Assembly (NCBI GenBank): GCA_030532575.1
Contig: JAUNKV010000026.1
Coordinates: 1 to 43,519, forward strand
Direction: 5' to 3'
Source: Propionibacteriaceae bacterium
Lineage (GTDB): Bacteria > Actinomycetota > Actinomycetes > Propionibacteriales > Propionibacteriaceae
Length of the DNA: 43,519 nt
Under the pieces are notes generated by a model. It was given only the letters and a program-made list of their open reading frames with translations. It made no database searches and was not told where the DNA came from. Position 1 is the first letter of the stretch; the number at the start of each line of letters is the position of its first letter. The position numbers and the translations under genes were made by a program. Of the stretch, positions 25,305-33,348 are shown piece by piece.

Positions 25305-27005
25305 ATGTCCCACATCTCACGACGAGCCGCCCTCGGCCTTGGTGCCGGGGCCGTCGCCGCCGCAGCGGTGGCCGCACCCGCCCGCGCGGAAACCTATCTC
25401 GAGCCCTATGAGGAGCTGGCGAACTCGCTGACCCTGGATCAGAAAATCCGTCAGCTGTTCGCCCAGCCCATCTATGGCGGAGGTATCGATCAGGCGGACC
25501 CTCGCAACACTGAACGTTACGGTGTGGCCACGCCTGCTGAAGTGATTCGTCGGCACGGTTTCGGTGGCATCATCTTCCGTCCCGATCCGGGGCAGTTCGC
25601 CACCCTCGAGGCGGTGCTCGCGTACGTGAAGGACCTACAACGTGTCGCTCACGACGATGTCGGGGTGGGCGTCCAGGTGATCTGGGAGGGCCACCTGAAC
25701 GGTCTGGTCGATGCGGGTATCGCCATCACCGAATTCCCTGAGCCGATGGCGCTTGGGGCCTACGAGAGGCTGTCCTTCCCCAACTGGGGATTCAACGATA
25801 CCCAGACCAGCCAGATAGCGACATTGGGGATCAACTCCTGGTACGGGATCAGGGCCGACATCGCCAGCAACCCGAACAATCCCGTGCAGGGCACCCAGGC
25901 CTTCGGTGGCAACGTCGAGATCGTCGCGGGGCGTGCACGCAACGAGTCAATGGCAGCCTACGGGTCCCCGATCACCGCGTCGTTCCGGATGTTCCCGGGA
26001 GCCGGCGATGTCACCCTCGGGGAGTCTGGTCTGCCGGTGCTCTCGCGCACCCGTGAGGAGTGGGACGCCCTGGAGGGAGCGGTGTACAAACGTGCCGTGG
26101 GCGGATCGAATGTGGTCCAGCTCGGGCACATCATCGCACCCGGACTTGATCCCAAGAACATCCCGGCATCACTCAGCTGGACCATCGTCAACGAGATCCT
26201 CAGACGGGGTCTCGGGTTCAGTGGCGTGGTGGCCACGGAATCGCTGTCCGATCCCGCGATGCGTGCCCTGTGGAGTGACGAGGACCTCGCGATGTGGGCT
26301 TTGATCGCTGGGGTGAACCAGCTGTACGACGCGGCTGATCCGGAGGCAGCCATCAGGGGCATTCGTGCCGGGATGGAGAAGGGCTACATCGGTGAGGAGG
26401 ACATTCACCGTAGCGTGCTGCGAGTCCTCGAGCAGAAGAGGTCCGTGCGTCGCGACCCCTCACGTGGCGGCGCCGATGTCATCAACGATGCGACAGACCA
26501 GTACATTGCCAAGCGGACGGCCCGTGGTGGTGTCACCGTCGTGCACAACGACGGACTGCTGCCACTGAAACAGCCGATGGTGGTGATCGGCCATCACGAG
26601 AGGCTGGGCGAGGCACTCGTCGCGGAGCTGCCCGAGGGGTCGTCGTTCACCTCGGTGGGGATCGATCCCACGGAGCAGGAGATCGCGGCTGCGCAGGAAG
26701 CGGCATCCGGAGCGGCGGCGGTGGTCGTCCTCACCGATGACGTGGCGGCCCATCCGGCCCAGAAGCAGCTGGTCGATGCTCTGAACCAGGCCGGGGCGAG
26801 GGTCGTCGCGGTGGCGGTGGGTCTGCCGCATGATGTCGGGCGGCTGGATGCGGCCGCGAAAGTGGCAACTTACACGTCGCGTCCGGTGGTGGCCTGGGGG
26901 CTGGCAGCAGTCCTGACCGGCCGCTGGTCGCCGTCTGGGAAGCTTCCGATGGCCGTCCCGACACCGGAGGGGGAACTGCCCATCGGTACGGGCCTGACCT
27001 GGTGA
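25305..27005 (+). CDS. Tat-exported GH3-like protein with altered active site
   Basis: A 566-residue protein of the glycoside hydrolase 3 (NagZ-like) fold. The Tat signal is SRRAALGLGAGAVAAAAVAAPARA, so it is folded before export. The family framework is clear: GINSWYGIRADIASNPNNPVQGTQAFGG, an LGHI turn, PASLSWTIVNEILRRGLGFSGVV. But the catalytic signatures are changed: the usual KHFPGHGD reads RMFPGAGD (228-235), the DSH block is absent, and the nucleophile TD reads TE (Glu312). A DQEGGRV-like block is also lost. It may be a non-catalytic sugar-binding protein or use other chemistry. ATG 25305 follows GAAGGAGGG. A C-terminal GH3-C-like region is present. Confidence 0.82.
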   Translation: MSHISRRAALGLGAGAVAAAAVAAPARAETYLEPYEELANSLTLDQKIRQLFAQPIYGGGIDQADPRNTERYGVATPAEVIRRHGFGGIIFRPDPGQFATLEAVLAYVKDLQRVAHDDVGVGVQVIWEGHLNGLVDAGIAITEFPEPMALGAYERLSFPNWGFNDTQTSQIATLGINSWYGIRADIASNPNNPVQGTQAFGGNVEIVAGRARNESMAAYGSPITASFRMFPGAGDVTLGESGLPVLSRTREEWDALEGAVYKRAVGGSNVVQLGHIIAPGLDPKNIPASLSWTIVNEILRRGLGFSGVVATESLSDPAMRALWSDEDLAMWALIAGVNQLYDAADPEAAIRGIRAGMEKGYIGEEDIHRSVLRVLEQKRSVRRDPSRGGADVINDATDQYIAKRTARGGVTVVHNDGLLPLKQPMVVIGHHERLGEALVAELPEGSSFTSVGIDPTEQEIAAAQEAASGAAAVVVLTDDVAAHPAQKQLVDALNQAGARVVAVAVGLPHDVGRLDAAAKVATYTSRPVVAWGLAAVLTGRWSPSGKLPMAVPTPEGELPIGTGLTW

Positions 27006-27026
27006 ATATCGGTCACACCGCCCAGC

Positions 27027-27062
27027 GGTCGTGAATCGTCGGGTTTTCGACGGTTCACGACC
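27027..27062. terminator. Bidirectional terminator between convergent genes
   Basis: GGTCGTGAATCGTCG (27027-27041) pairs with CGACGGTTCACGACC (27048-27062), 15 bp with one G·U, around loop GGTTTT. It lies between the 3' ends of the GH3-like gene and the metallophosphoesterase gene and could stop both. Confidence 0.75.
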
Positions 27063-27077
27063 ACTGTGGCTCAGCCG

Positions 27078-27992
27078 TCAGTTCGGGACCGGTGAGGGAG
27101 AGGTGAGGGTCAGGAGGGTGACCTCCGGGGGGCAGGCGAAGCGGTAGGGGGCGAAGGGAGAGGTGCCCAGGCCCGCCGAGACGTGCAGCCAGGCCCGGTG
27201 GTCCGCCGTGCGGTGCTCCGAGAGGCCCTTGACCCGGGCCGGTTCCAGGTCACAGTTTGTGGTCAGCGCCCCGTGGCCCGGGACGCACACCTGGCCGCCG
27301 TGGGTGTGGCCCGCGAAGATCACGTCCACGCCGTCGTCGGTCATCGCATCCAGCAGCCGACGGTACGGGGCGTGGGTCACCCCGAAGCTGAGATCAACCC
27401 CGGGGCTGGGCGGACCCGCCACCGCCGAGTAGTCGTCGCGGTCGTGGTGGGCGTCGTCGGTGCCCCGAAGCTCGATCCGCCAGCCCTTGACCTCCACGAC
27501 GGCTCGGCGCTCGTTCAGATCGTGCCAGGCCCCGCTCCGGGTGAACGCGGCCCGCAGCTGCTCGGTGGCCAGCCGGGCCGGGGTGTCGTCGCCCTTCTCC
27601 GAGCGCCCACGAATCACGTAGCGCAGCGGGGACTTGAACTGCGGCACGTGGTAGTCGTTGCTGCCGAACACGAAACCACCCGGCACCTCGGCCAGCCGCC
27701 CCAGCGCCGCCATCAGGGGCAGGATTGCGCCGTCGCTGGAGATGTTGTCCCCGGTGCTGATGACCAGGTCCGGCTCCAGGTCGGCCAGGCCGCGCAGGAA
27801 GTTCAGCTTCAACTCCTGGGAGGGCAGCAGATGCAGGTCCGAGAAGTGCAGCACTCGAAACGCCTCCCCGCCCGGAGGCAGCACTGGCAGGGTCACCCGC
27901 CGCACCTGAAACATCGTGGCCTCGACCAGACCCCAGGCGAAACAGGCGGTACCCAGTCCGACGGCGGCCGCAGCCAGCCGTCGAACCCGCAT
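27078..27992 (-). CDS. Membrane-associated metallophosphoesterase (YkuE type)
   Basis: A calcineurin-like phosphoesterase of 304 residues. An N-terminal hydrophobic segment (AAAAVGLGTACFAWGLVEATMF) probably anchors it with the catalytic part outside. The five metal-site motifs are visible: FSDLHLLPS, ISTGDNIS, GSNDYH, FGVTHAP and FAGHTHGGQV. Target unknown; relatives act on lipids or nucleotides. ATG 27992 overlaps the stop of the penicillin-binding-protein gene by one base, with GGAGGA 7 bases upstream, so the two are translated together. This pairing of a class A PBP with a phosphoesterase is common in actinobacteria. Confidence 0.88.
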   Translation of the reverse strand: MRVRRLAAAAVGLGTACFAWGLVEATMFQVRRVTLPVLPPGGEAFRVLHFSDLHLLPSQELKLNFLRGLADLEPDLVISTGDNISSDGAILPLMAALGRLAEVPGGFVFGSNDYHVPQFKSPLRYVIRGRSEKGDDTPARLATEQLRAAFTRSGAWHDLNERRAVVEVKGWRIELRGTDDAHHDRDDYSAVAGPPSPGVDLSFGVTHAPYRRLLDAMTDDGVDVIFAGHTHGGQVCVPGHGALTTNCDLEPARVKGLSEHRTADHRAWLHVSAGLGTSPFAPYRFACPPEVTLLTLTSPSPVPN

Positions 27993-30379
27993 CACTCGTC
28001 CTCCGACGGCGGTGGTTCTTGACCGGGCTGCTCGGGCTGCTCGGGCTGAGTGGTTGGTGCAGTGGTCGGCTCGGGCTGTGGTCCCCGCGAGAACATCAGG
28101 TTGACCGTGGAGCCCTTGGTGGCCCTGCCGCCCGCGCTGGGGGCGCTGCGCCCCAGGTACTGGCCCGCAGGTGCGGTGTCGCTGAAGACGGAGCTCCTCC
28201 CGACGTTGAAGCCCGCGTCCTCCAAGGTGGTCTTGGCCTCCTCAAAGCTCATGCCGCTCACACTTGGGATCTCGATCTTCTCGCCCTCCAGCACTTCATT
28301 GCTGGCCGGGGTGAACTTCGTGGAGTCGACGTTCTGCAGGGCCGCGCTCATCGCGGTTCGCCAAATTGGCCCCGCGTCACTGCTTCCGGAGCCTCTGAGC
28401 GTTTTCCCGGGGCCAGTGACCAAGCCCTTGACCGAGGGGTACTGCACACCGGACCAACGCTCGTGTCCGGTGTCCACCGCGACATAGGACACGCCCGCCA
28501 TCTCCGGGGTGTAGCCGGCGAAGAACACCGCCTTGGCATTGTTGGTGGTACCGGTCTTGCCCGCCTGATCGTATCTGCCGCTGAGCTGCACACTACGTCC
28601 CGTGCCCTGGGTCATGACGGTCTTGAGAATGTGGTTGACGCCATCGGCCACCCCGGGGTCCAGCACCTGCTGGCAGTTGGCGGAGGGCACCGCGAGCTCA
28701 TCCCCCTGCTTGTTGGTGATGCTCTGCAGGATGATCGGGTCGCAGTGGGTGCCGCGGTTGGCGAAGGTGGCGTAGGCCTCCGCCAGCGACAGCGGGGTGA
28801 CGTCGGAGGTGCCGAGCACCCACGACGGGTTCTCCGACTCCTTGCGCATGTCCTCGCCGTTGGCCAGCTTCACACCCAGCCGCTGCGCCATGTCGATGGA
28901 GTTGCAGATTCCCACCTTGGACTCCAGCTGGATGAAATAGGAGTTCACCGACTGCTGGGTGGCGGTGTACATGTCGATCACGCCGTGGGACTTGTCGTAG
29001 TTCTGGGGCTTCCAGAGGGCGTTGGTCCAGATGAAGGGGCCCTTGCAGCTGGTGAAGCGCGTGCCTGCGACGGTGAGTGGGCTCGGGGAGTCGAACTTGG
29101 TCTCGACGGGAGACATCTTCTGCTCCAGGGCCGCAGCCAGCACGAAGGGCTTGAAGGTGGAGCCCGCCTGGAAACCCTCAATGCCCTTCAGATCCCGGCT
29201 CACATTGATGTTGTAGTAGGTCTCACCCGGCTCGGTGCCCAGCTTCGGGCGGCTCTGGGCCATCGCCACGATCAGCCCCGTGGAGGGCTGGAGCAGCACC
29301 GTACCGCCCCACACCGGGTCCGTCGGGGCGACCACCGAGCCCACCGCCTCCTCTGCCTCGGCCTGGGCCTTCGGGTCGATGAGGGTCTGGATGGTGAGTC
29401 CGCCACGCTTCAGCAGGCTCTCGCGGTCCTCCGGGGTGGTGCCCAGCGAGTCCACCTTCTGCACCAGGGTCTCGAACACGAAGCTGCACAGGATCGGGAA
29501 GGGCGAGGTGATGCAACCGCTTGGGGTGCGCTGGATGCCAGCCGGGTCGAAGACCACCTCCGAGGCGGCCTTGGCCTCCTCCTCGGTGATGTACTTCAGC
29601 TGGGCCATGCGCTTGAGCACATGGTTGCGGCGCTCCATCGCCTTCTCCGGGTACTTCGCCGGGTTGTAGGCCGTCGGGTTCTGCACGATACCTGCCAACA
29701 TCGCCGCCTGGTCCAGCGTCAGCTCGGCCGCCGTCGTGCCCCAGTAGTGGTGCGCGGCCGCCTCCACCCCGTAGGTGCGGTCGCCGTAGTAGGCGATGTT
29801 GAGGTAGCCCTCCAGGATCTGGTCCTTGGTCAGCTTCTTCTCGATGGCCATCGCGTAGCGCATCTCACGAATCTTGCGCTCGATGGTGGGGGCCTGGGCC
29901 TCGTTGACGCCCGCTTTGTCGCCGCGCGACTTCGCGGCCTCGATCTGCACCATCTTCACGTACTGCTGGGTGAGGGTCGAGGCACCCTGGCTGGAGCCCA
30001 GCAGGTTCTTGAACACCGCGCGCCCGAGCCCCTGCACGTCGATGGCCCCGTGCTCGTAGAACCGGTGGTCCTCGATGGCGATCTGTGCGTTGCGCATGTG
30101 CGTCGAGATGTCGCTGAGGTCCTTGTAGACCCGGTTGTCCTCGTAGAAGGTGGCCAGCTCCGAACCGTCGGCCATCAGCACGCGGGAGCGCTCCGCCTGG
30201 GGTGGGACCTCCAGCTCAGCCGGGAGGTACTGCACCGAGTCCGCGGCCAGCTTCGTCGCGGCACCGATCATGGCCGCGCCGGGCACGGCGAGCCCCGAGA
30301 GCAGCAGGCCGGAGAGCACACTGACCACCAGGAACAACGCGAACGAGGACAGCCGACGGCTGGCAGGAGGGCGTTTCAT
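27992..30379 (-). CDS. Class A penicillin-binding protein with PASTA domain
   Basis: A bifunctional cell-wall enzyme (795 residues) that polymerises and cross-links peptidoglycan outside the membrane. After one N-terminal membrane segment comes the GT51 transglycosylase: EDHRFYEHG with Glu103, GASTLTQQYVK, REMRYAMAIEKKLTKDQILEGYLN-like motif. The transpeptidase carries Ser407-x-x-Lys410 (GSTFKPF), SVN at 477 and KTG at 608. A single PASTA domain follows (about 695-770), then a short Pro/Gln/Glu-rich tail. ATG 30379 is 7 bases after a TAGAAT -10 (minus strand), suggesting a leaderless message. It is of the PonA1/PonA2 kind known in actinobacteria. Confidence 0.93.
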   Translation of the reverse strand: MKRPPASRRLSSFALFLVVSVLSGLLLSGLAVPGAAMIGAATKLAADSVQYLPAELEVPPQAERSRVLMADGSELATFYEDNRVYKDLSDISTHMRNAQIAIEDHRFYEHGAIDVQGLGRAVFKNLLGSSQGASTLTQQYVKMVQIEAAKSRGDKAGVNEAQAPTIERKIREMRYAMAIEKKLTKDQILEGYLNIAYYGDRTYGVEAAAHHYWGTTAAELTLDQAAMLAGIVQNPTAYNPAKYPEKAMERRNHVLKRMAQLKYITEEEAKAASEVVFDPAGIQRTPSGCITSPFPILCSFVFETLVQKVDSLGTTPEDRESLLKRGGLTIQTLIDPKAQAEAEEAVGSVVAPTDPVWGGTVLLQPSTGLIVAMAQSRPKLGTEPGETYYNINVSRDLKGIEGFQAGSTFKPFVLAAALEQKMSPVETKFDSPSPLTVAGTRFTSCKGPFIWTNALWKPQNYDKSHGVIDMYTATQQSVNSYFIQLESKVGICNSIDMAQRLGVKLANGEDMRKESENPSWVLGTSDVTPLSLAEAYATFANRGTHCDPIILQSITNKQGDELAVPSANCQQVLDPGVADGVNHILKTVMTQGTGRSVQLSGRYDQAGKTGTTNNAKAVFFAGYTPEMAGVSYVAVDTGHERWSGVQYPSVKGLVTGPGKTLRGSGSSDAGPIWRTAMSAALQNVDSTKFTPASNEVLEGEKIEIPSVSGMSFEEAKTTLEDAGFNVGRSSVFSDTAPAGQYLGRSAPSAGGRATKGSTVNLMFSRGPQPEPTTAPTTQPEQPEQPGQEPPPSEDE

Positions 30380-30386
30380 GGACCCG

Positions 30387-30392
30387 ATTCTA
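30387..30392 (-). promoter_or_regulatory. -10 box for the leaderless PBP gene
   Basis: Minus-strand TAGAAT ends 7 bases before ATG 30379, placing the transcription start at or next to the start codon. No clear -35 is seen. Confidence 0.5.
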
Positions 30393-30425
30393 CGTGAGTT
30401 GGGCGGAAACCCCAGAGCCTGCGGA

Positions 30426-31808
30426 TCACAGGGAGCGCAAACCCGGCGACTGGATGCGGTGCGTGACCTCCGCGTCCACGAAGGCCACGCCGTCGATCCC
30501 GGCCAGCTGCTGGGGGGAGCATTCCTTGGTGGTGCAGCCGTGGATCATGCCGAGATTCGGTAGGGTGCGGGTGATGGTCATCCCGGCGGCACGCAGCAGC
30601 GCGGCCACCTCCTCGATCCGGCCGGTGTGGCTGTCGGCCAGCGTCACCACCCAGCTCGACGGCGCGGCCGCGGCAGCGGCCTGACCCTTCGGGGCGGTCA
30701 CCAGACCCGCGCCGACGTCCTCCTTCGGCAACCCGAGACCGCGCACCCCGGCCACGAGCTGATCCCACAGCTGCTGCCCCCTGGCCCCCGTCGCCTCCGC
30801 GATGAGGGCTGCGACCCCGGCGACGTGGGGTGTGGCCATCGAGGTGCCGTCGATGGTGTTGTAGTTCTTCGGTGCGATCCACGAGGAGTAGATCGCCACC
30901 CCGGGGCCTGCGATGTTCACCTCACCGCCCTCGACGTCCAGGGCCTGGGCCGAGAAGTCCGCCACCTCCAGGTGCTTGTCCACCGCGCCGACCGCCATCA
31001 CGTAGGGGCTGTTGGCCGGCGCCCCGACGAACCCGGGATTGCCCCGGCTGCGGGCTGCGTTGTTTCCAGCCGCCGCGATGAGCAAAGCCCCCTGCTCCAG
31101 CGCCCGCCGCCCCGCTGCGACATAGGGCGGGTGCACCGTGGTGACGTCCGCGCCCAGCGACATCGAGATCACCTGGCAGCCTTGGCCGAGCGCCCAGTCG
31201 ATGCCTGCCAGAATGGTGGTGTCCGAGCCGGTGCCGTCGTTGCCCAGCACCTTCGCCACATGGATCTCCGCATCCGGGGCCACCCCGTAGCCGCGTCCCT
31301 CCGCCCAGATTCGCGGCCCGGCGGCGGTGCCCACGCAGTGCGTGCCGTGCCCGTGGCCATCCTCGGCGTCCTCACCGTCGATGAACGACGTCGTGACCAC
31401 CGTGCGTCCCGCGAAGTCCGGGTGTGCGCTGTTGAAACCGGTGTCCAGCACCGCCACCTTGATCCCCTTGCCGGTCCAGGGACATTCGAGCGCCCCCACT
31501 GCCTGGAGCCCCCACGTCGCAAGGTCGGTGTCCTCGTAGGAGCTGCTCGCTGCGGACTCCGAGATGGCGTGGTAGGTGGTCTCCGGCAGCACGTCGACGG
31601 CCACGTCCGGGTGGGTGTCCGAGAGGGCGACGGTGGGAATGCCGGTGCCGCTCACCACGGCCACCCCCAAGCGGGAGAACCAGTGCTCGACGTGCATCCC
31701 CAGACTCTCCAGCACCGTGGGTGCCACGGTCTCGAGCCGAGCAGGGTCCGCGGTGTCGAACACCACGACGAAACGGTTGTGTCGGGTGGTGCTGTCATGA
31801 GTGGTCAT
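30426..31808 (-). CDS. Subtilisin-family serine protease without signal peptide
   Basis: A 460-residue S8 peptidase. The catalytic triad is Asp122 (AVLDTGFNSAHPDF), His154 (GHGTH) and Ser323 (GTSMATPHVAGVAALI), with the oxyanion Asn249 in AAAGNN. The first 80 or so residues look like an inhibitor-I9-type propeptide (RFVVVFDTADPARL, then WFSRLGVAVVSG). A C-terminal segment (VVTLADSHTGRIEEVAALLRAAGMTITRTLPNLGMI) looks like a second small alpha/beta domain of similar type. There is no signal peptide or membrane anchor, so it may act inside the cell or leave by another route. ATG 31808 follows GGAGGAG. It ends 46 bases before the PBP start. Confidence 0.88.
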   Translation of the reverse strand: MTTHDSTTRHNRFVVVFDTADPARLETVAPTVLESLGMHVEHWFSRLGVAVVSGTGIPTVALSDTHPDVAVDVLPETTYHAISESAASSSYEDTDLATWGLQAVGALECPWTGKGIKVAVLDTGFNSAHPDFAGRTVVTTSFIDGEDAEDGHGHGTHCVGTAAGPRIWAEGRGYGVAPDAEIHVAKVLGNDGTGSDTTILAGIDWALGQGCQVISMSLGADVTTVHPPYVAAGRRALEQGALLIAAAGNNAARSRGNPGFVGAPANSPYVMAVGAVDKHLEVADFSAQALDVEGGEVNIAGPGVAIYSSWIAPKNYNTIDGTSMATPHVAGVAALIAEATGARGQQLWDQLVAGVRGLGLPKEDVGAGLVTAPKGQAAAAAAPSSWVVTLADSHTGRIEEVAALLRAAGMTITRTLPNLGMIHGCTTKECSPQQLAGIDGVAFVDAEVTHRIQSPGLRSL

Positions 31809-32439
31809 GTGTGCTCCTCCGCTGGGACGGGTCTTCTCGTCGCTGTGATGATGGTGGGAACAGTGAAACAGGCGGCACTGACATTTTTCTCAATCGACGG
31901 GTCTGGCGGAGGTGTCTGTGAACGATCCCCAACTACCGCCCGGGTGCAACCCGGTGGACACCTCCGCCAGCCTCCCGCCTGTCGAGCCGGTGTGCGGCGG
32001 GTCAGCCTCGGCTCGACGGTAGTCAGGGACGAGCGGGAAACCCGGAGCTGTGGTTCTCGCCGAACCCCGCCCGAGACCTCACCCCTGACACCTCCCCCGT
32101 GGACGAACCCGGCGTTCCTTGCCCCCGTGGCCCCGACCGGAATCCCCGATCCGAGGGCCTGGGGCGAGTTCACCCGCGGTGACCGCCGAAGTGCTCGTCC
32201 TACGATCCTTAGTGGTTACTGAAGAAATCTCAGGTAAAGCCTATGCGCCCTCAGGAATCTCAGGTTGTGGTTTTCTGTCATCCTTAAGGACAGTGCCGAA
32301 AATGCCTGTCAGCCCATTGGACAATGGCCTGGGAAGGTGAGTCTCCTTCTCGATATTTCTTGGGGGTTGACAAGCCCGGATGAGGGTCGGGGCCTGGTGC
32401 TGGGACCCGGGCCAGCGGGCGGGAAACACCCGGAAACGC
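31809..32439. other. Long gene-free region upstream of the subtilase
   Basis: No convincing coding region is seen in these 630 bases. It holds a nested stem (31903-31970) and an AT-richer stretch (about 32200-32360). That stretch contains a 10-base direct repeat AATCTCAGGT at 32226-32235 and 32256-32265, exactly 30 bp apart, a third CTCAGG at 32250-32255, and a palindrome CCATTGGACAATGG (32314-32327). It may be a long regulated leader or promoter region for the protease. Confidence 0.6.
31903..31970. repeat. Nested stem-loop in the subtilase upstream region
   Basis: CTGGCGGAGGTGTC (31903-31916) and GACACCTCCGCCAG (31957-31970) form a perfect 14-bp stem. Its 40-base loop holds an inner hairpin CCGGGT-GCA-ACCCGG. 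No T-tract follows on either strand. It lies about 95 bases upstream of the protease start and could be a structured leader RNA. Confidence 0.65.
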
Positions 32440-32477
32440 GAGGTGTCCCCCGACGACTCGTCGTCGGGGGACACCTC
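32440..32477 (-). terminator. Strong hairpin terminator after iolE
   Basis: GAGGTGTCCCCCGACGA (32440-32456) and TCGTCGGGGGACACCTC (32461-32477) form a perfect 17-bp stem with a CTCG tetraloop, 10 bases past the iolE-like stop; CGCGTTT follows on the minus strand. It closes the second inositol block. Confidence 0.85.
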
Positions 32478-32487
32478 GTCGAAGCCG

Positions 32488-33348
32488 TCAGGCCAGCTTC
32501 TTCAGCGCCTCGTAGGACTTCCGGGCGTTCTCCTTCGGACCCTCGCCCGGGGCCGGATCGGCATCCAACATGATGTCCTGCTCCAGCACCCAGTAGCCGT
32601 CGAAACCGACGCCTCTCAGCAGCTCCGCGATGGTCGCGAAGTCCACGTCGCCCTCCCCGATGGGGGCGAACATCTCCGCCTTGATGCCCTGGCTCCAGGT
32701 GAGCTCACCCGTCAGCAACTTGTCGGTGAGCTCCTTGTGGACGTCCTTGGCGTGCACGATCACGATCCGCTCCGGATGGCGACGCACGATGTCCACCGGG
32801 TCCGCGCCACCCGCCATCAGGTGCCCGGTGTCCAGGCACAGGCCCACGCCTGTCTCGTCGAGCATCCGCTCCACCTCGTCGGCGTTCTGGATCATCGTGC
32901 CCCAGTGCGGATGCACGCACGCCTTGACCCCGGCCTCGGCGCACACCTCGGCGATCCGGTCCAGGTTGCGGTACAGCGTCGCCCAGCCCGCCTCATCCAG
33001 CACCGGGCGGTCGTCGTAGCCGTCGCGACCCGAGTCGCAGGCCAGCACCAGCACCGACCCACCCGCGACGCGGAAGGCCTCCAGCTCCGCCCGCACCGCG
33101 GGGATCGGATCGTGCTCCGGGTCGTGCATGACCGCCAGGAAGAAGGAGCCGACGGGGGTCAAGCCGTGCGCCTTCACCGCAGCGGCACGGGCCTCGGGCT
33201 CCACCGGAAGCCAACCCTGCGGGCCGAACTCGGTGGCCGTCAGCCCCAGCTCCACCATCTCGCTCAGCACCCGCTCGGGGGCCATCTGGAAGCCCCAGCC
33301 CGGCACCTCGCACACGCCCCACGAGATCGGGGCACCAGCAATCCTCAT
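32488..33348 (-). CDS. iolE: Probable inosose dehydratase IolE (TIM-barrel family)
   Basis: A 286-residue xylose-isomerase-like TIM barrel. It starts MRIAGAPISWGVCEVPGWG, the usual opening of inosose dehydratases, and has the metal-site stretches CVHPHWGTMIQ, LCLDTGHLMAGGADP and VHAKDVH. IolE removes water from scyllo- or myo-inosose to give the dione that IolD cleaves. ATG 33348 overlaps the iolG stop by 4 bases, so it is the distal gene of a transaldolase-iolG-iolE operon. An inosose isomerase (IolI) or IolH is a possible alternative, since these share the fold; the neighbours favour IolE. Confidence 0.8.
   Translation of the reverse strand: MRIAGAPISWGVCEVPGWGFQMAPERVLSEMVELGLTATEFGPQGWLPVEPEARAAAVKAHGLTPVGSFFLAVMHDPEHDPIPAVRAELEAFRVAGGSVLVLACDSGRDGYDDRPVLDEAGWATLYRNLDRIAEVCAEAGVKACVHPHWGTMIQNADEVERMLDETGVGLCLDTGHLMAGGADPVDIVRRHPERIVIVHAKDVHKELTDKLLTGELTWSQGIKAEMFAPIGEGDVDFATIAELLRGVGFDGYWVLEQDIMLDADPAPGEGPKENARKSYEALKKLA

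Noticed and set aside
31860-32440. Known riboswitch or housekeeping RNA (SRP, RNase P, tmRNA)
   Set aside because: None of the conserved core sequences of these RNAs were recognised; the hairpins alone do not identify a class.
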